Source: Nocardioides cavernae
GTDB lineage: Bacteria; Actinomycetota; Actinomycetes; Propionibacteriales; Nocardioidaceae
Assembly (NCBI RefSeq): GCF_016907475.1
Contig: NZ_JAFBCA010000001.1
Coordinates: forward strand, 4,278,001-4,342,000
Reading direction: 5' to 3'
DNA length: 64,000 nucleotides
A program made the position numbers and the translations under genes. Below, in pieces: positions 26,531 through 37,045 of this stretch; position 1 is the first letter of the stretch; each line of letters begins with the position of its first letter. Below the pieces are notes generated by a model, which saw nothing but the letters and a program-made list of their open reading frames with translations, had not been told where the DNA came from and made no database searches.

Positions 26531-28386
26531 CAGGTCTCCTCGAAGTACGTCTTGAGCTCGTCGGGCATCTCGGGCAGCGCCTGCTCGGCGAGGGTCACGC
26601 CGGTGCCGGCCTCGTCGAGACGGACGACGAGGTTCTTGTGGCCCCACGCCTCGTGGTCGGTCGCGGGGAAGTCGTCGCGCGTGTGGCCCCCGCGGGACTC
26701 CTGGCGGGCGAGCGCCGCCTTGGCGATCGACTCCGAGACGATCAGCATGTTGCGCAGGTCGAGGGCGAGGTGCCAGCCGGGGTTGTACTGGCGGTGGCCC
26801 TCCACCGACATCTGCTGCGCCCGCTGCTTGAGCTCCTCGATCCGCACCAGCGCCTGCTCGAGCTCCTCGGCGGTGCGGATGATGCCGACCAGGTCGTTCA
26901 TCGTCTGCTGGAGCTCCTGCTGGATCGTGTAGGGGTTGTCGCCACCCTCGACCTGGAACGGCGTCAGCGCCGACCACTCGCCGGCGCGGACCGACTCGTC
27001 GGTGATGACGGGCCGCTGCGCCAGGCCGGTGACGTACGCCGCTGCCGCCTCGCCGGCGCGCCGGCCGAAGACCAGCAGGTCGGAGAGGCTGTTGCCGCCC
27101 AGCCGGTTGGAGCCGTGCATCCCGCCCGAGCACTCCCCGACCGCGTAGAGGCCGGTGACGGAGCTGAGCTCGGTGTCGGGGTCGACCTCGATGCCACCCA
27201 TCACGTAGTGGCAGGTGGGTCCGATCTCCATCGGCTCCTGGGTGATGTCGACGTCCGCGAGCTCCTTGAACTGGTGGTACATCGACGGCAGCCGCTTGCG
27301 GATGAAGTCGGGATCGCGACGCGAGGCGATGTCGAGGTAGATCCCGCCGTGCGGTGATCCACGACCCGCCTTGATCTCGGAGTTGATGGCCCGCGCGACC
27401 TCGTCGCGCGGCAGCAGCTCGGGTGGGCGGCGGTTGTTCTTCTTGTCGTCGTACCAGCGGTCCGCCTCCTCCTCCGTGTCGGCGGTCTCCGCCTTGAAGA
27501 AGTCGGGGATGTAGTCGAACATGAACCGCTTGCCCTCGGAGTTCTTCAGGATGCCGCCGTCGCCGCGCACCGACTCCGTGACCAGCAGCCCCTTCACCGA
27601 GGGCGGCCAGACCATGCCGGTCGGGTGGAACTGCACGAACTCCATGTTGATCAGGGAAGCGCCGGCCCGCAGCGCCAGCGCGTGGCCGTCGCCGGTGTAC
27701 TCCCACGAGTTGGACGTGACCTTGAACGACTTGCCGATCCCGCCGGTGGCCAGCACGACCGCCGGGGCCTCGATCGTCACGAAGCGACCGGTCTCGCGCC
27801 AGTAGCCGAAGACTCCGGACAGGGCGCCGGCATCGTCCTTCAGCAGGTCGGTGACGGTGCACTCCATGAAGACGTCGATCCCGACCTGCACCGCGCGCTG
27901 CTGCAGCGTGCGGATCATCTCGAGGCCGGTGCGGTCGCCGACGTGGGCGAGGCGGGCGTACTTGTGGCCGCCGAAGTCGCGCTGGCTGATCAGCCCGTCC
28001 TCGGTCCGGTCGAAGAGGGCGCCCCAGTCCTCGAGCTCCATCACCCGCTCGGGCGCCTCCTGGGCGTGGAGCTGCGCCATCCGCCAGTGGTTGAGCATCT
28101 TCCCGCCGCGCATGGTGTCGCGGAAGTGGACCTCCCAGTTGTCCTCGGGCCACCGGTTGCCCATCGCCGCGGCGATGCCACCCTCGGCCATCACCGTGTG
28201 CGCCTTGCCGAGCAGCGACTTGCACACGATCGCGGTCTCCGCGCCCGCCTCGTGCGCGGCGATCGCGGCCCGCAGGCCCGCCCCGCCGGCGCCGACCACC
28301 ACCACGTCGTACTGGTGGCGCTCGATGCCGCCCTCGGCGTAGTAGGACATCTCGTTGCCGGTCATCGGATGCCGCTCACTCGTCAT
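26530..28386 (-). CDS. sdhA: Succinate dehydrogenase (Sdh1-type) flavoprotein subunit
   Basis: Oxidises succinate to fumarate using covalent FAD on the cytoplasmic face. 618 aa from ATG 28386. Dinucleotide fold VVVVGAGGAGLRAAIAA; the FAD-linking region GKAHTVMAEGGIAAA; substrate site FVQFHPTGM and GECSGGMHGSNRLGGNSLSD; C-terminal helical domain YNPGWHLALDLRNML. It overlaps both neighbours by one base, so the three subunits are translated as a coupled unit. The family also includes fumarate reductases; the direction is inferred from aerobic actinobacterial context. Confidence 0.94.
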   Translation of the reverse strand: MTSERHPMTGNEMSYYAEGGIERHQYDVVVVGAGGAGLRAAIAAHEAGAETAIVCKSLLGKAHTVMAEGGIAAAMGNRWPEDNWEVHFRDTMRGGKMLNHWRMAQLHAQEAPERVMELEDWGALFDRTEDGLISQRDFGGHKYARLAHVGDRTGLEMIRTLQQRAVQVGIDVFMECTVTDLLKDDAGALSGVFGYWRETGRFVTIEAPAVVLATGGIGKSFKVTSNSWEYTGDGHALALRAGASLINMEFVQFHPTGMVWPPSVKGLLVTESVRGDGGILKNSEGKRFMFDYIPDFFKAETADTEEEADRWYDDKKNNRRPPELLPRDEVARAINSEIKAGRGSPHGGIYLDIASRRDPDFIRKRLPSMYHQFKELADVDITQEPMEIGPTCHYVMGGIEVDPDTELSSVTGLYAVGECSGGMHGSNRLGGNSLSDLLVFGRRAGEAAAAYVTGLAQRPVITDESVRAGEWSALTPFQVEGGDNPYTIQQELQQTMNDLVGIIRTAEELEQALVRIEELKQRAQQMSVEGHRQYNPGWHLALDLRNMLIVSESIAKAALARQESRGGHTRDDFPATDHEAWGHKNLVVRLDEAGTGVTLAEQALPEMPDELKTYFEET

Positions 28387-29207
28387 CAAAAGAACCTCAC
28401 GTCCTGGATGGTGCCCGTGGCGAGCAGGAAGACGTAGAGGTCGACGATCGCGACCGAGAACAGCGAGTACCACGCCCACTTGCCGTGGCTCTCGTTGAGC
28501 CGCGAGGCCCAGGTCCACAGCCGGTAGCGGACCGGGTGCTTGGAGAAGTGGCGCAGCCGGCCGCCGACGAGGTGGCGGCACGAGTGGCACGACAGCGTGT
28601 AGAGCCAGATGAAGGTGATGTTGGCGATCATCAGCAGCGTGCCGAGGCCCATGTGGATGCCGCTGGTCTCCCCGTCGCCGACGGCGTACTCCGCCGGCAT
28701 CGGCCGGAAGGCCAGGACCGTGTCGAAGGTGAGCACCAGGCCGACCAGCACGGCGGCGTACCAGAACCAGCGGTGGACGTTCTGCAGGATCAGCGGGAAC
28801 CGCGTCTCGCCGGAGTAGGAGCCGTGGGGCTCGGCGACGCCGCAGGCGGGCGGGCTCAACCAGAACGCCCGGTAGTAGGCCTTGCGGTAGTAGTAGCAGG
28901 TCATCCGGAAGCCGAGCGGGAAGATCAGGATGATCAGCGCCGCGGACAGCGGCCACCACGCGAACGGCTGGCCGAAGTCGGAGGCGCCCTCCACGCAGTC
29001 GCCCAGGCACGGGGAGTAGAACGGCGACAGGTAAGGCGTGGCGTAGTAGTCGCGGCCCATGAACGCGCGGACCGTTGCGTAGACGACGAACGCCGAGAAC
29101 ACGACGAACGTCGTGAGGGGCGAGAGCCACCACCGGTCCTGGCGCAACGTCCGGGCGTCGATGCGCGCGCGGGTCGGACTGGTCACGCCGTGGTCGGTTG
29201 TCGCCAT
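28386..29207 (-). CDS. sdhC: Succinate dehydrogenase (Sdh1-type) membrane anchor
   Basis: Membrane anchor and quinone-reaction subunit, 273 aa from ATG 29207 with GGAGG upstream. About five hydrophobic helices. This is not an ordinary cytochrome b anchor: it is rich in Cys and His, notably C67, C71, C104, C122 and the motif C207-H-S-C210-R-H212, plus H145 and H185. The mycobacterial Sdh1 anchor is reported to hold a membrane-embedded Rieske-type FeS cluster rather than heme; these residues are compatible with that, by inference. The length equals that recalled for Rv0249c. First gene of the minus-strand sdh operon. Confidence 0.88.
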   Translation of the reverse strand: MATTDHGVTSPTRARIDARTLRQDRWWLSPLTTFVVFSAFVVYATVRAFMGRDYYATPYLSPFYSPCLGDCVEGASDFGQPFAWWPLSAALIILIFPLGFRMTCYYYRKAYYRAFWLSPPACGVAEPHGSYSGETRFPLILQNVHRWFWYAAVLVGLVLTFDTVLAFRPMPAEYAVGDGETSGIHMGLGTLLMIANITFIWLYTLSCHSCRHLVGGRLRHFSKHPVRYRLWTWASRLNESHGKWAWYSLFSVAIVDLYVFLLATGTIQDVRFF

Positions 29208-29362
29208 GCGTCCTCCGTGAGGTCCCGGCAGTCCGGGAGGCGGTCCCGGACAACGGTCCCGACTATGACCTGTGTCACGCCTGAGCGGAAGACACCGCGC
29301 CCAGCAAAACCTCACACGCCCTCGGCGCGTCGTGCGCCTGAGCGCCGCGATAACGTGGCGGC
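29208..29362. promoter_or_regulatory. Divergent control region between the two sdh operons
   Basis: 155 bp separating the start codons of two sdhC genes. The side near the Sdh1 operon carries three copies of GGTCCCG (29221, 29242 and 29256) with an inverted TCCCGG/TCCGGGA between them, a plausible regulator-binding cluster. A CATAGT (minus strand, 29262-29267) could be the -10 of the minus operon. A TAACGT box at 29351-29356 serves the plus operon. Confidence 0.45.
29351..29356 (+). promoter_or_regulatory. -10 box TAACGT for the plus-strand sdh operon
   Basis: TAACGT ends six bases before GTG 29363, with no ribosome site; the transcript is predicted leaderless. Confidence 0.5.
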
Positions 29363-30076
29363 GTGGCAACCCAACTCAATCCCCCTCGGCTCGTGAAGGG
29401 TGCGCGGGCCTCGCGCACCACCATCGCGCTCAAGCTGGGCATGGCGGTCAGCGGCTTCATCTTCCTCGGCTTCGTGCTCGCGCACATGTACGGCAACCTC
29501 AAGGCGTTCGCCGGACATGACGCGTTCAACGAGTACGCCCACCACCTGCGCGTGCTCGGCGAGCCGATGCTGCCGCACGAGGGCGCGCTCTGGATCCTGC
29601 GACTGGGCCTGATCCTGTCGCTGGTGGTGCACGTCTACTGCGCCGTCGTGCTCTGGCGCCGCGCGGCTCGTGCCCGCACCACCAAGTACGTCATGAAGAA
29701 GGACACCGGCGCGACGCGGGCCAGCCTGATGATGCGCTGGGGCGGGGTGACGATCCTGGTCTTCCTGATCTGGCACCTGCTCAACTTCACCATCGGCAAG
29801 GTCAACCCGGGGGGCGGCGCGACCAACGACCCCTACAACCTGATGGTCGACACCTTCGACCTGTGGTGGATGACGCTGATCTACATCGTCGCGATGCTCG
29901 CCCTCGGCGCGCATCTCCACCACGGCATCTGGAGCGCCGCGCAGACGCTCGGCTGGACAGGCACCGCGGCCAAGCGCCAGCGCGCCAAGGTCTTCGGCTT
30001 CGTCATCGCGCTGATCGTCTCGGTCGGCTTCTCCCTCGTCCCGCTCGCCGTGCTCGCGGGCATCATCAGCAAGTAA
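29363..30076 (+). CDS. sdhC: Succinate dehydrogenase cytochrome b subunit (second complex)
   Basis: Single-polypeptide heme anchor of the Bacillus/Corynebacterium type, 237 aa with five hydrophobic helices. Conserved membrane His residues occur in [36 protein letters not shown] and [12 protein letters not shown], suitable for two b hemes and quinone contact. The GTG start sits right behind a -10 box. It is followed after 13 bp by the flavoprotein gene. This complex differs in anchor type from the divergent Sdh1-like one, so the two probably have different energetics. Confidence 0.92.
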   Translation: MATQLNPPRLVKGARASRTTIALKLGMAVSGFIFLGFVLAHMYGNLKAFAGHDAFNEYAHHLRVLGEPMLPHEGALWILRLGLILSLVVHVYCAVVLWRRAARARTTKYVMKKDTGATRASLMMRWGGVTILVFLIWHLLNFTIGKVNPGGGATNDPYNLMVDTFDLWWMTLIYIVAMLALGAHLHHGIWSAAQTLGWTGTAAKRQRAKVFGFVIALIVSVGFSLVPLAVLAGIISK

Positions 30077-30089
30077 GGGGTCATCGCAC

Positions 30090-32134
<2,045 letters not shown>

Positions 32135-32138
<4 letters not shown>

Positions 32139-32878
32139 ACCTGACCCTGAAGATCTGGCGTCAGCCCGACGCCGTCAGCGCTGGTGCGATGCACACCTAC
32201 CAGCTGGCCGACGTCTCCCCCGACATGTCGTTCCTCGAGATGCTCGACGTGCTCAACGAGCAGCTCAACGACCAGGGCGAGGACCCGATCGCGTTCGACT
32301 CCGACTGCCGCGAGGGCATCTGCGGCATGTGCGGCCTGATGATCAACGGCGACGCGCACGGCCCGGAGGTCACCACGACCTGCCAGCTGCACATGCGCTC
32401 GTTCACCGACGGCGAGACCATCACGATCGAGCCGTGGCGCTCCGACGCCTTCCCCGTCATCAAGGACCTCGTCGTCGACCGCGGCGCCTTCGACCGGATC
32501 ATCCAGGCCGGCGGCTACGTCTCGGTCAACACCGGCTCGGCGCCCGAGGCCCACTCGGTGCCGGTCCCCAAGGACGACGCCGACCGCGCCTTCAACGTCG
32601 CGACCTGCATCGGCTGCGGCGCCTGCGTCGCGGCCTGTCCCAACGGCTCGGCCTCGCTCTTCATGGGCGCCAAGGTGACCCACCTCGGCCTGCTCCCCCA
32701 GGGACAGCCCGAGCGCGACGAGCGCGTGGTCAACATGGTCGCCCAGCACGACCACGAGGGCTTCGGCGGCTGCACCAACATCGGCGCCTGCACCGCCGCC
32801 TGCCCCAAGGAGATCCCGCTCGACGTGATCTCCCAGCTCAACAAGGACCTCCGCATCGCGATCAAGCACGGTCACTGA
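32135..32878 (+). CDS. sdhB: Succinate dehydrogenase iron-sulfur subunit (second complex)
   Basis: 247 aa. [2Fe-2S] site [11 protein letters not shown] with a later Cys in TTTCQLHM; [4Fe-4S] site [15 protein letters not shown]; [3Fe-4S] site [20 protein letters not shown] 32135 overlaps the flavoprotein stop by four bases. It is the last gene of the operon, with a very strong terminator 16 bases downstream. It is the partner of the cytochrome b anchor at 29363. Confidence 0.94.
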
Positions 32879-32894
32879 GCGACGTACTGCCGCA

Positions 32895-32929
32895 CGACGA
32901 GGGCCGGGGGTCTCCCCCGGCCCTCGTCG
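32895..32929 (+). terminator. Strong terminator after the second sdh operon
   Basis: A perfect 16-bp stem, CGACGAGGGCCGGGGG with its complement, around TCT. There is no U-tract, as is common in high-GC actinobacteria. It can act on both strands. Confidence 0.8.
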
Positions 32930-32958
32930 CGTCTCCGGGCGTGTGTCAGCCGCCTCGA

Positions 32959-33008
32959 GCGGTGTCCCACCCACATTCCGTGCGACGTGAATGTGGGTGA
33001 CGCACCGC
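32959..33008. repeat. 50-nt palindromic element A
   Basis: Exactly 50 nt: outer arms GCGGTG and CACCGC, inner arms ACCCACATTC and GAATGTGGGT perfectly paired, three unpaired positions between outer and inner arm, 10-nt loop. It lies nine bases past the stop of the AbiEi/DUF559-type gene, between convergent genes. Member of a seven-copy family in this window. Confidence 0.85.
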
Positions 33009-33017
33009 TTCTGCGGC

Positions 33018-33959
33018 TCACGCCGCGCGGGGCCGGCGCACGAGATGGGCGAGCGGCTCGAAGAGTGAAGCCCACTGCGCCCCGAACGCCGGCGGCGGCC
33101 CGACGTAGCCCTCCGCCACGAGCGCCGCGTGGACCAGCCGGACCGTGGCCTTGGGTGACCGCATCCGCTCCTTGGTGACCTGCTCGTAGGGCACGTCGTG
33201 GCGGCGGTAGAGCGCATAGCGGTCGATGTCGGCGTTGTACTGCCCGCGATCATTCTGGTGCTGGCTGCCTTCGTACTCGACCACGAGCCCGTAGTCCTCG
33301 AACCAGAGATCCGGCGTGAGCTCGACGCCTTCGACGACCTCGAGCCGTCGGTTGACCTCAGGCACCGGCAGCTCCGCGAACACGACGTACGCGAATAGCT
33401 CGGCCTCCGGCATGGACCGGCAGCGCCCCTCGAGGTGCGGAAGGGCGTACGCCGTCTCGGGCACGCCGTGCCGCCACCTCTCCTCGCTCAGGATCTCCTC
33501 GAGGAGGCCGAGGTCGAGCGCCCCCCGGTTGAGCAGGACCGAACCCACCGTGATGGCGTCGAGCAATCGCGCCTCAGCACAGAAGGCGACGAATGCCGCC
33601 TCGATGGTGACAGCGTGGTCATCACATGGCGGCGTCTTGACAGTTCGGTGCAGGAACACGCCATCGAGCGTCAGGTGCAGGTCGCCCTGGACGACGAAGT
33701 GGAGCGGCCACCGCTCTCCCGCGTCGAAGCCTGCCTGTCGCAGTCGGGTCGCGCCCGTCGTACGCGCCGATGGAGGCAGCGCAAGACGCGCCGCCTCCAC
33801 GTGGTCGGCCCACGTCATGTCGCGGCTCCGATGCACGTAGACGCCCTGATGCAGTCGTATGAACTGAACGCCCTCGAGCACGCGGGCAGGCACGCCCAGC
33901 GCCAGGGCGTACTCGCGTGTGAACGGACCGTGCAGGAGCTCAGGGGCGACGTCATGCAT
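33018..33959 (-). CDS. AbiEi-antitoxin-like / DUF559 (Vsr-fold) protein
   Basis: 313 aa from ATG 33959 (GTG 33977 also possible). The N-terminal 90 residues look like the AbiEi-type winged helix region seen in many actinobacterial proteins of this kind (FTREYALALGVPARVLEGVQ, then IRLHQGVYVHRS). The C-terminal 120 residues resemble a DUF559/Vsr-like PD-(D/E)XK nuclease fold: LTPDLWFEDYGLVVEYEGSQH, with Asp, Glu and Gln/His in nuclease-like spacing, then DIDRYALYRRHDVPYEQV. No AbiEii toxin gene is adjacent. Palindromic 50-nt elements flank it on both sides. Family assignment is from memory of motif style; a nuclease or antitoxin role is unproven. Confidence 0.7.
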   Translation of the reverse strand: MHDVAPELLHGPFTREYALALGVPARVLEGVQFIRLHQGVYVHRSRDMTWADHVEAARLALPPSARTTGATRLRQAGFDAGERWPLHFVVQGDLHLTLDGVFLHRTVKTPPCDDHAVTIEAAFVAFCAEARLLDAITVGSVLLNRGALDLGLLEEILSEERWRHGVPETAYALPHLEGRCRSMPEAELFAYVVFAELPVPEVNRRLEVVEGVELTPDLWFEDYGLVVEYEGSQHQNDRGQYNADIDRYALYRRHDVPYEQVTKERMRSPKATVRLVHAALVAEGYVGPPPAFGAQWASLFEPLAHLVRRPRAA

Positions 33960-34096
33960 GACGCCATGGCGCCACACACCGGCCCGCCCGCGCCCGAGGC
34001 CGTCGTACGTCCTGTGGAAACGCCGTCATGGGCACCTGCTGTGGACACCTCGTGGCCAGGGGTGCACCCCTCCGACTCGCAGCGATCCTGTGCCGG

Positions 34097-34146
34097 GCGG
34101 TGCCCCACCCACATTCCGGCAGCCGCGATTGTGGCTGGGCCACCGC
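34097..34146. repeat. 50-nt palindromic element B
   Basis: Exactly 50 nt: GCGGTG ... CACCGC with inner arms ACCCACATTC and GATTGTGGCT. The two 20-nt arms mismatch at only three positions around a 10-nt loop. It sits upstream of the AbiEi/DUF559-type gene. Confidence 0.85.
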
Positions 34147-34179
34147 CCCGGGCGACCGACACGCGCGACACGCCGGCGG

Positions 34180-34229
34180 GCGGTGTCGGAGCCACATTCG
34201 ACGTCGACGGAATGTGGCTCACGCACCGC
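34180..34229. repeat. 50-nt palindromic element C
   Basis: Exactly 50 nt: GCGGTG ... CACCGC with inner arms AGCCACATTC and GAATGTGGCT, perfectly paired. The loop GACGTCGACG itself contains a small palindrome. It starts 33 bp after element B, the same spacing as in the array at 59823-60119. Confidence 0.85.
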
Positions 34230-34241
34230 TCGGCGGGCCGC

Positions 34242-35297
34242 TCAGCTCCGGCGGCGGAGGAGGGCGACGAGCCCGAGCATCGCGGCGGCGCCGGCGGCGA
34301 AGGCGGCCTTCGGGGAGGTCGCGTCGGAAGCAGGAGAGGCGGAGCGTACGCCGGGCGCTGCCGCGGCGAGGTCGATGCGGGGTCCCTCGGGCATCTGGTC
34401 GGCGACCCGGTTCGCGTCGCGGATGGCGCGGGCCTCGGGCGAGGTGTGGGCCCAGGCGGCGGCGAGGACGACGACGCGGGAGGTGTAGTTGATCCAGACC
34501 ATCAGGATCAGCGCGATGCCGAAGGCCTGGAACGCGTCGGAGTTGGCCGTCGCCTTGAGCAGGAACGTGGAGAGCTGCTTGAGGACCTCGAACACGACGG
34601 CCCCCAGGAACGATCCGGACCACAGCGACCGGCTGGGGGTGTTCGGCTGTGCGAGCAGACGGAAGAAGGCGAAGAAGAGCAACGTGTTGGCTGCCAGGCC
34701 CAGGCACAGGGCCAGCACCCAGAAGAAGCCCTCCGCCACCGCGCCCAGGTCGAGCGACTCCGTGATCGGGGTGAGCAGCTTGGTTACGACGCCGGACACT
34801 GCCACGCTCGCCACCAGGATCGAGCCGAGCGCCATCAGCGCGAGGACGTCGCGCAGCTTGCCGACCGCGAAGTTCGGCTTCTCGCGCTCGGGCTCCTCGA
34901 AGATCGCCATCAGCGCAGTGCGCATGCCGGACAGCCATCCCAGACCGGCATAGAGGGTGAGCAGGATGCCGACGCTGAAGATCCCCGGAGCCGCGGCCTG
35001 CAGGGTCGCGAGCGGGACGCCGCTCTCGCCGCCGACCAGGCCCGGGAGGACGGAGTTCGCCGCGTCGACCAGCGTGTCCTCGGCGTCCTCGTAGACCTTG
35101 GTCACCTGGCCGAAGATCGCGAAGGCGAGCGCGAGGATCGGGAAGAACGACAGGAAGGCGAAGTAGGTCACCGCTGCGGCGAGGGCGCTGCCGTTGACCT
35201 GTCCATAGTGCTCGAGGGCGCGCGCGAGGTGGTCGACGACCGGACGCCGCTCGCGGACATCGGAGACGCGCTGCTTGGCGCTGTCGAGGACGGGCAC
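34242..35297 (-). CDS. YihY/BrkB-family inner membrane protein
   Basis: 351 aa, about six transmembrane helices, start GTG 35297. The conserved opening LAAAVTYFAFLSFFPILALAF and the later FLGAVVFEVLKQLSTFLLK and LILMVWINYTSRVVVLAAAW are hallmarks of the YihY (formerly RNase BN) family. A Ser/Pro-rich C-terminal tail ends in one more hydrophobic helix, FAAGAAAMLGLVALLRRRS. Molecular function is unknown in the family. The start lies four bases from the stop of the upstream 2H phosphoesterase gene, so they are co-transcribed. Confidence 0.88.
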   Translation of the reverse strand: MPVLDSAKQRVSDVRERRPVVDHLARALEHYGQVNGSALAAAVTYFAFLSFFPILALAFAIFGQVTKVYEDAEDTLVDAANSVLPGLVGGESGVPLATLQAAAPGIFSVGILLTLYAGLGWLSGMRTALMAIFEEPEREKPNFAVGKLRDVLALMALGSILVASVAVSGVVTKLLTPITESLDLGAVAEGFFWVLALCLGLAANTLLFFAFFRLLAQPNTPSRSLWSGSFLGAVVFEVLKQLSTFLLKATANSDAFQAFGIALILMVWINYTSRVVVLAAAWAHTSPEARAIRDANRVADQMPEGPRIDLAAAAPGVRSASPASDATSPKAAFAAGAAAMLGLVALLRRRS

Positions 35298-35301
35298 CCG
35301 C

Positions 35302-35811
35302 TCAGCCCAGCGCGAAGTGGTCGGTGGCCCGCCAGCCGGCGTCGGCGTCGTGGACGTAGAGGCTGAACGCGTCCGCGGCGAAGCGGCACTCGAACTCGGC
35401 GAGCTCCGCGAACGCCCGGTCGAGCGTCTCGTCGTCGAGGTGGTGGGCGATGGTGACGTGCGGGTGGTACGGGTAGTGCAGCTCGACCTCGAGCGGCCCT
35501 TGCCGTACGGCGCCCGCGAGCACCTCGCAGCCGGAGATCCCCTCGGCCAGGGTGACGAACACGACCGGCGAGACCGGACGGAACGTGCCGGTGCCGCGCA
35601 GGTGGATGTCGAACCGCGGGACGGCGGACGCGGCCTGGGTCAGGTGCGCGCGCACGGCCTGGAGGTCGGGTTCGGGCACCTCGGTCGGCGGGACCAGCGT
35701 GATGTGCGTGGGGATCTGCGTCGCCGTCGTGTCGCCGACGCTCGTCCGGTAGTCCTGGAGCTCGCTCGCCCAGGGCTCGGGAATCGCGATCGCTACTCCG
35801 ATGGTGGGCAC
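35302..35811 (-). CDS. 2'-5' RNA ligase family (2H phosphoesterase) protein
   Basis: 169 aa from GTG 35811; a longer open frame lacks family similarity. The two diagnostic HxTx motifs are present, HITLVPP and HVTIAHH, about 85 residues apart, with the central GTGTFRPVSPVVFVTL strand. Such enzymes process 2',3'-cyclic phosphates or related nucleotide ends. GGAGG abuts the GTG directly, so the ribosome site is unusual; a leaderless start is possible. It is divergent from trpS with 60 bp between starts and forms an operon with yihY. Confidence 0.85.
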   Translation of the reverse strand: MPTIGVAIAIPEPWASELQDYRTSVGDTTATQIPTHITLVPPTEVPEPDLQAVRAHLTQAASAVPRFDIHLRGTGTFRPVSPVVFVTLAEGISGCEVLAGAVRQGPLEVELHYPYHPHVTIAHHLDDETLDRAFAELAEFECRFAADAFSLYVHDADAGWRATDHFALG

Positions 35812-35871
35812 CTCCGAAACCCTACAGAACCCGATCGCGACGCCGATCGCCCCCGTGAAAGGATCGACCGC

Positions 35872-36927
35872 GTGAGTGACACCTTCCGCGCCGCACAGGC
35901 TCGCAGCGACGCCATTGAGGAGCAGATGGCGAAGGACCCGGCCTCGCTGCGCATGCTGACCGGGGACCGTCCGACCGGGGCGTTGCACATCGGCCACTAC
36001 TTCGGCTCGATCCGCAACCGCCTCCGCCTCCAGGACAGCGGCGCCGAGATCTGGCAGCTGATCGCGGACTACCAGGTGATCACCGACCGCGAGGTCGCCG
36101 GCGACATCGCCGGCAACGTGCGCAACCTGCTGGTCGACAACATCGCCGCGGGCCTCGACCCCGAGAAGGCGACGATCTTCACGCACTCCTCGGTGCCCGC
36201 GCTCAACCAGCTGATGCTGCCGTTCCTCAGCCTGGTCAGCGTGGCCGAGCTGCAGCGCAACCCCACCGTCAAGGACGAGGCCAAGTCTGCAGGCATCACC
36301 TCGATCGGCGGGCTGCTGCTCACCTATCCCGTCCACCAGGCCGCGGACATCCTGTTCTGCAAGGCCAACGTCGTGCCCGTCGGTCGCGACCAGCTCCCCC
36401 ACCTCGAGCAGACCCGAGTCGTCGCGCGCCGCTTCAACGACAGGTACGCCCCCGTGTTCCCGGAGCCGGGTGCGCTGCTGTCCGAGGCGCCGCTGATCCT
36501 CGGCACCGACGGCACCAAGATGAGCAAGTCCAAGGGCAACGTGGTCGAGCTGCGGATGACCGCCGACGAGACCGCCAAGAAGCTCAAGGGCGCCAAGACC
36601 GACAGCGACCGGGTCATCACCTACGACCCCGACGCCCGGCCCGAGGTCGCCAACCTGCTCACCCTCATCGGGTTGTGCGAAGGCGTCGACCCGGTTGCGG
36701 TCGCCGAGGAGATCGGCGACGGCGGTGGCGGCGCGCTCAAGGGCCGCCTCACCGACGCCATCAACACCGAGCTCGCCCCGCTCCGCGCCCGTCGCACCGA
36801 GCTGGAGGCCGACCCCGGCTACCTCGACGAGGTCCTCCGCCGCGGCAACGCCCGGGCCAACGAGGTCGCCGAGGCGACCCTCGACGAGGTCAGAGCGGCG
36901 ATGGGCATGGTCTACGGCTGGGCCTGA
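35872..36927 (+). CDS. trpS: Tryptophanyl-tRNA synthetase
   Basis: Charges tRNA-Trp. 351 aa from GTG 35872, with GAAAGG upstream. Class I motifs: RPTGALHIGHYFGS (HIGH) and GTDGTKMSKSKGN (KMSKS), plus YPVHQAADILFCKANVVPVG and the long C-terminal anticodon-binding helices. The N-terminal 25 residues before the catalytic core are extra. The stop codon lies in a 13-nt triplicated sequence. Assignment is secure. Confidence 0.96.
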   Translation: MSDTFRAAQARSDAIEEQMAKDPASLRMLTGDRPTGALHIGHYFGSIRNRLRLQDSGAEIWQLIADYQVITDREVAGDIAGNVRNLLVDNIAAGLDPEKATIFTHSSVPALNQLMLPFLSLVSVAELQRNPTVKDEAKSAGITSIGGLLLTYPVHQAADILFCKANVVPVGRDQLPHLEQTRVVARRFNDRYAPVFPEPGALLSEAPLILGTDGTKMSKSKGNVVELRMTADETAKKLKGAKTDSDRVITYDPDARPEVANLLTLIGLCEGVDPVAVAEEIGDGGGGALKGRLTDAINTELAPLRARRTELEADPGYLDEVLRRGNARANEVAEATLDEVRAAMGMVYGWA

Positions 36928-36956
36928 CGACTGGGCCTGACGATTGCGCCTGACGG
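36918..36956 (+). repeat. 13-nt tandem triplication carrying the trpS stop
   Basis: CTGGGCCTGACGA occurs twice exactly (36918-36930 and 36931-36943) and once with changes (36944-36956). Each copy has TGA; because 13 is not a multiple of 3, the three TGAs fall in three different frames. Confidence 0.8.
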
Positions 36957-37045
36957 CGTGACGCAGGTCACACTGACGAGCGATGTGACTCACCAGTAGG
37001 TTCCCCTCATCGGCCGGTCCGGGTCCGGCCCAGGAGGGAACCGCC

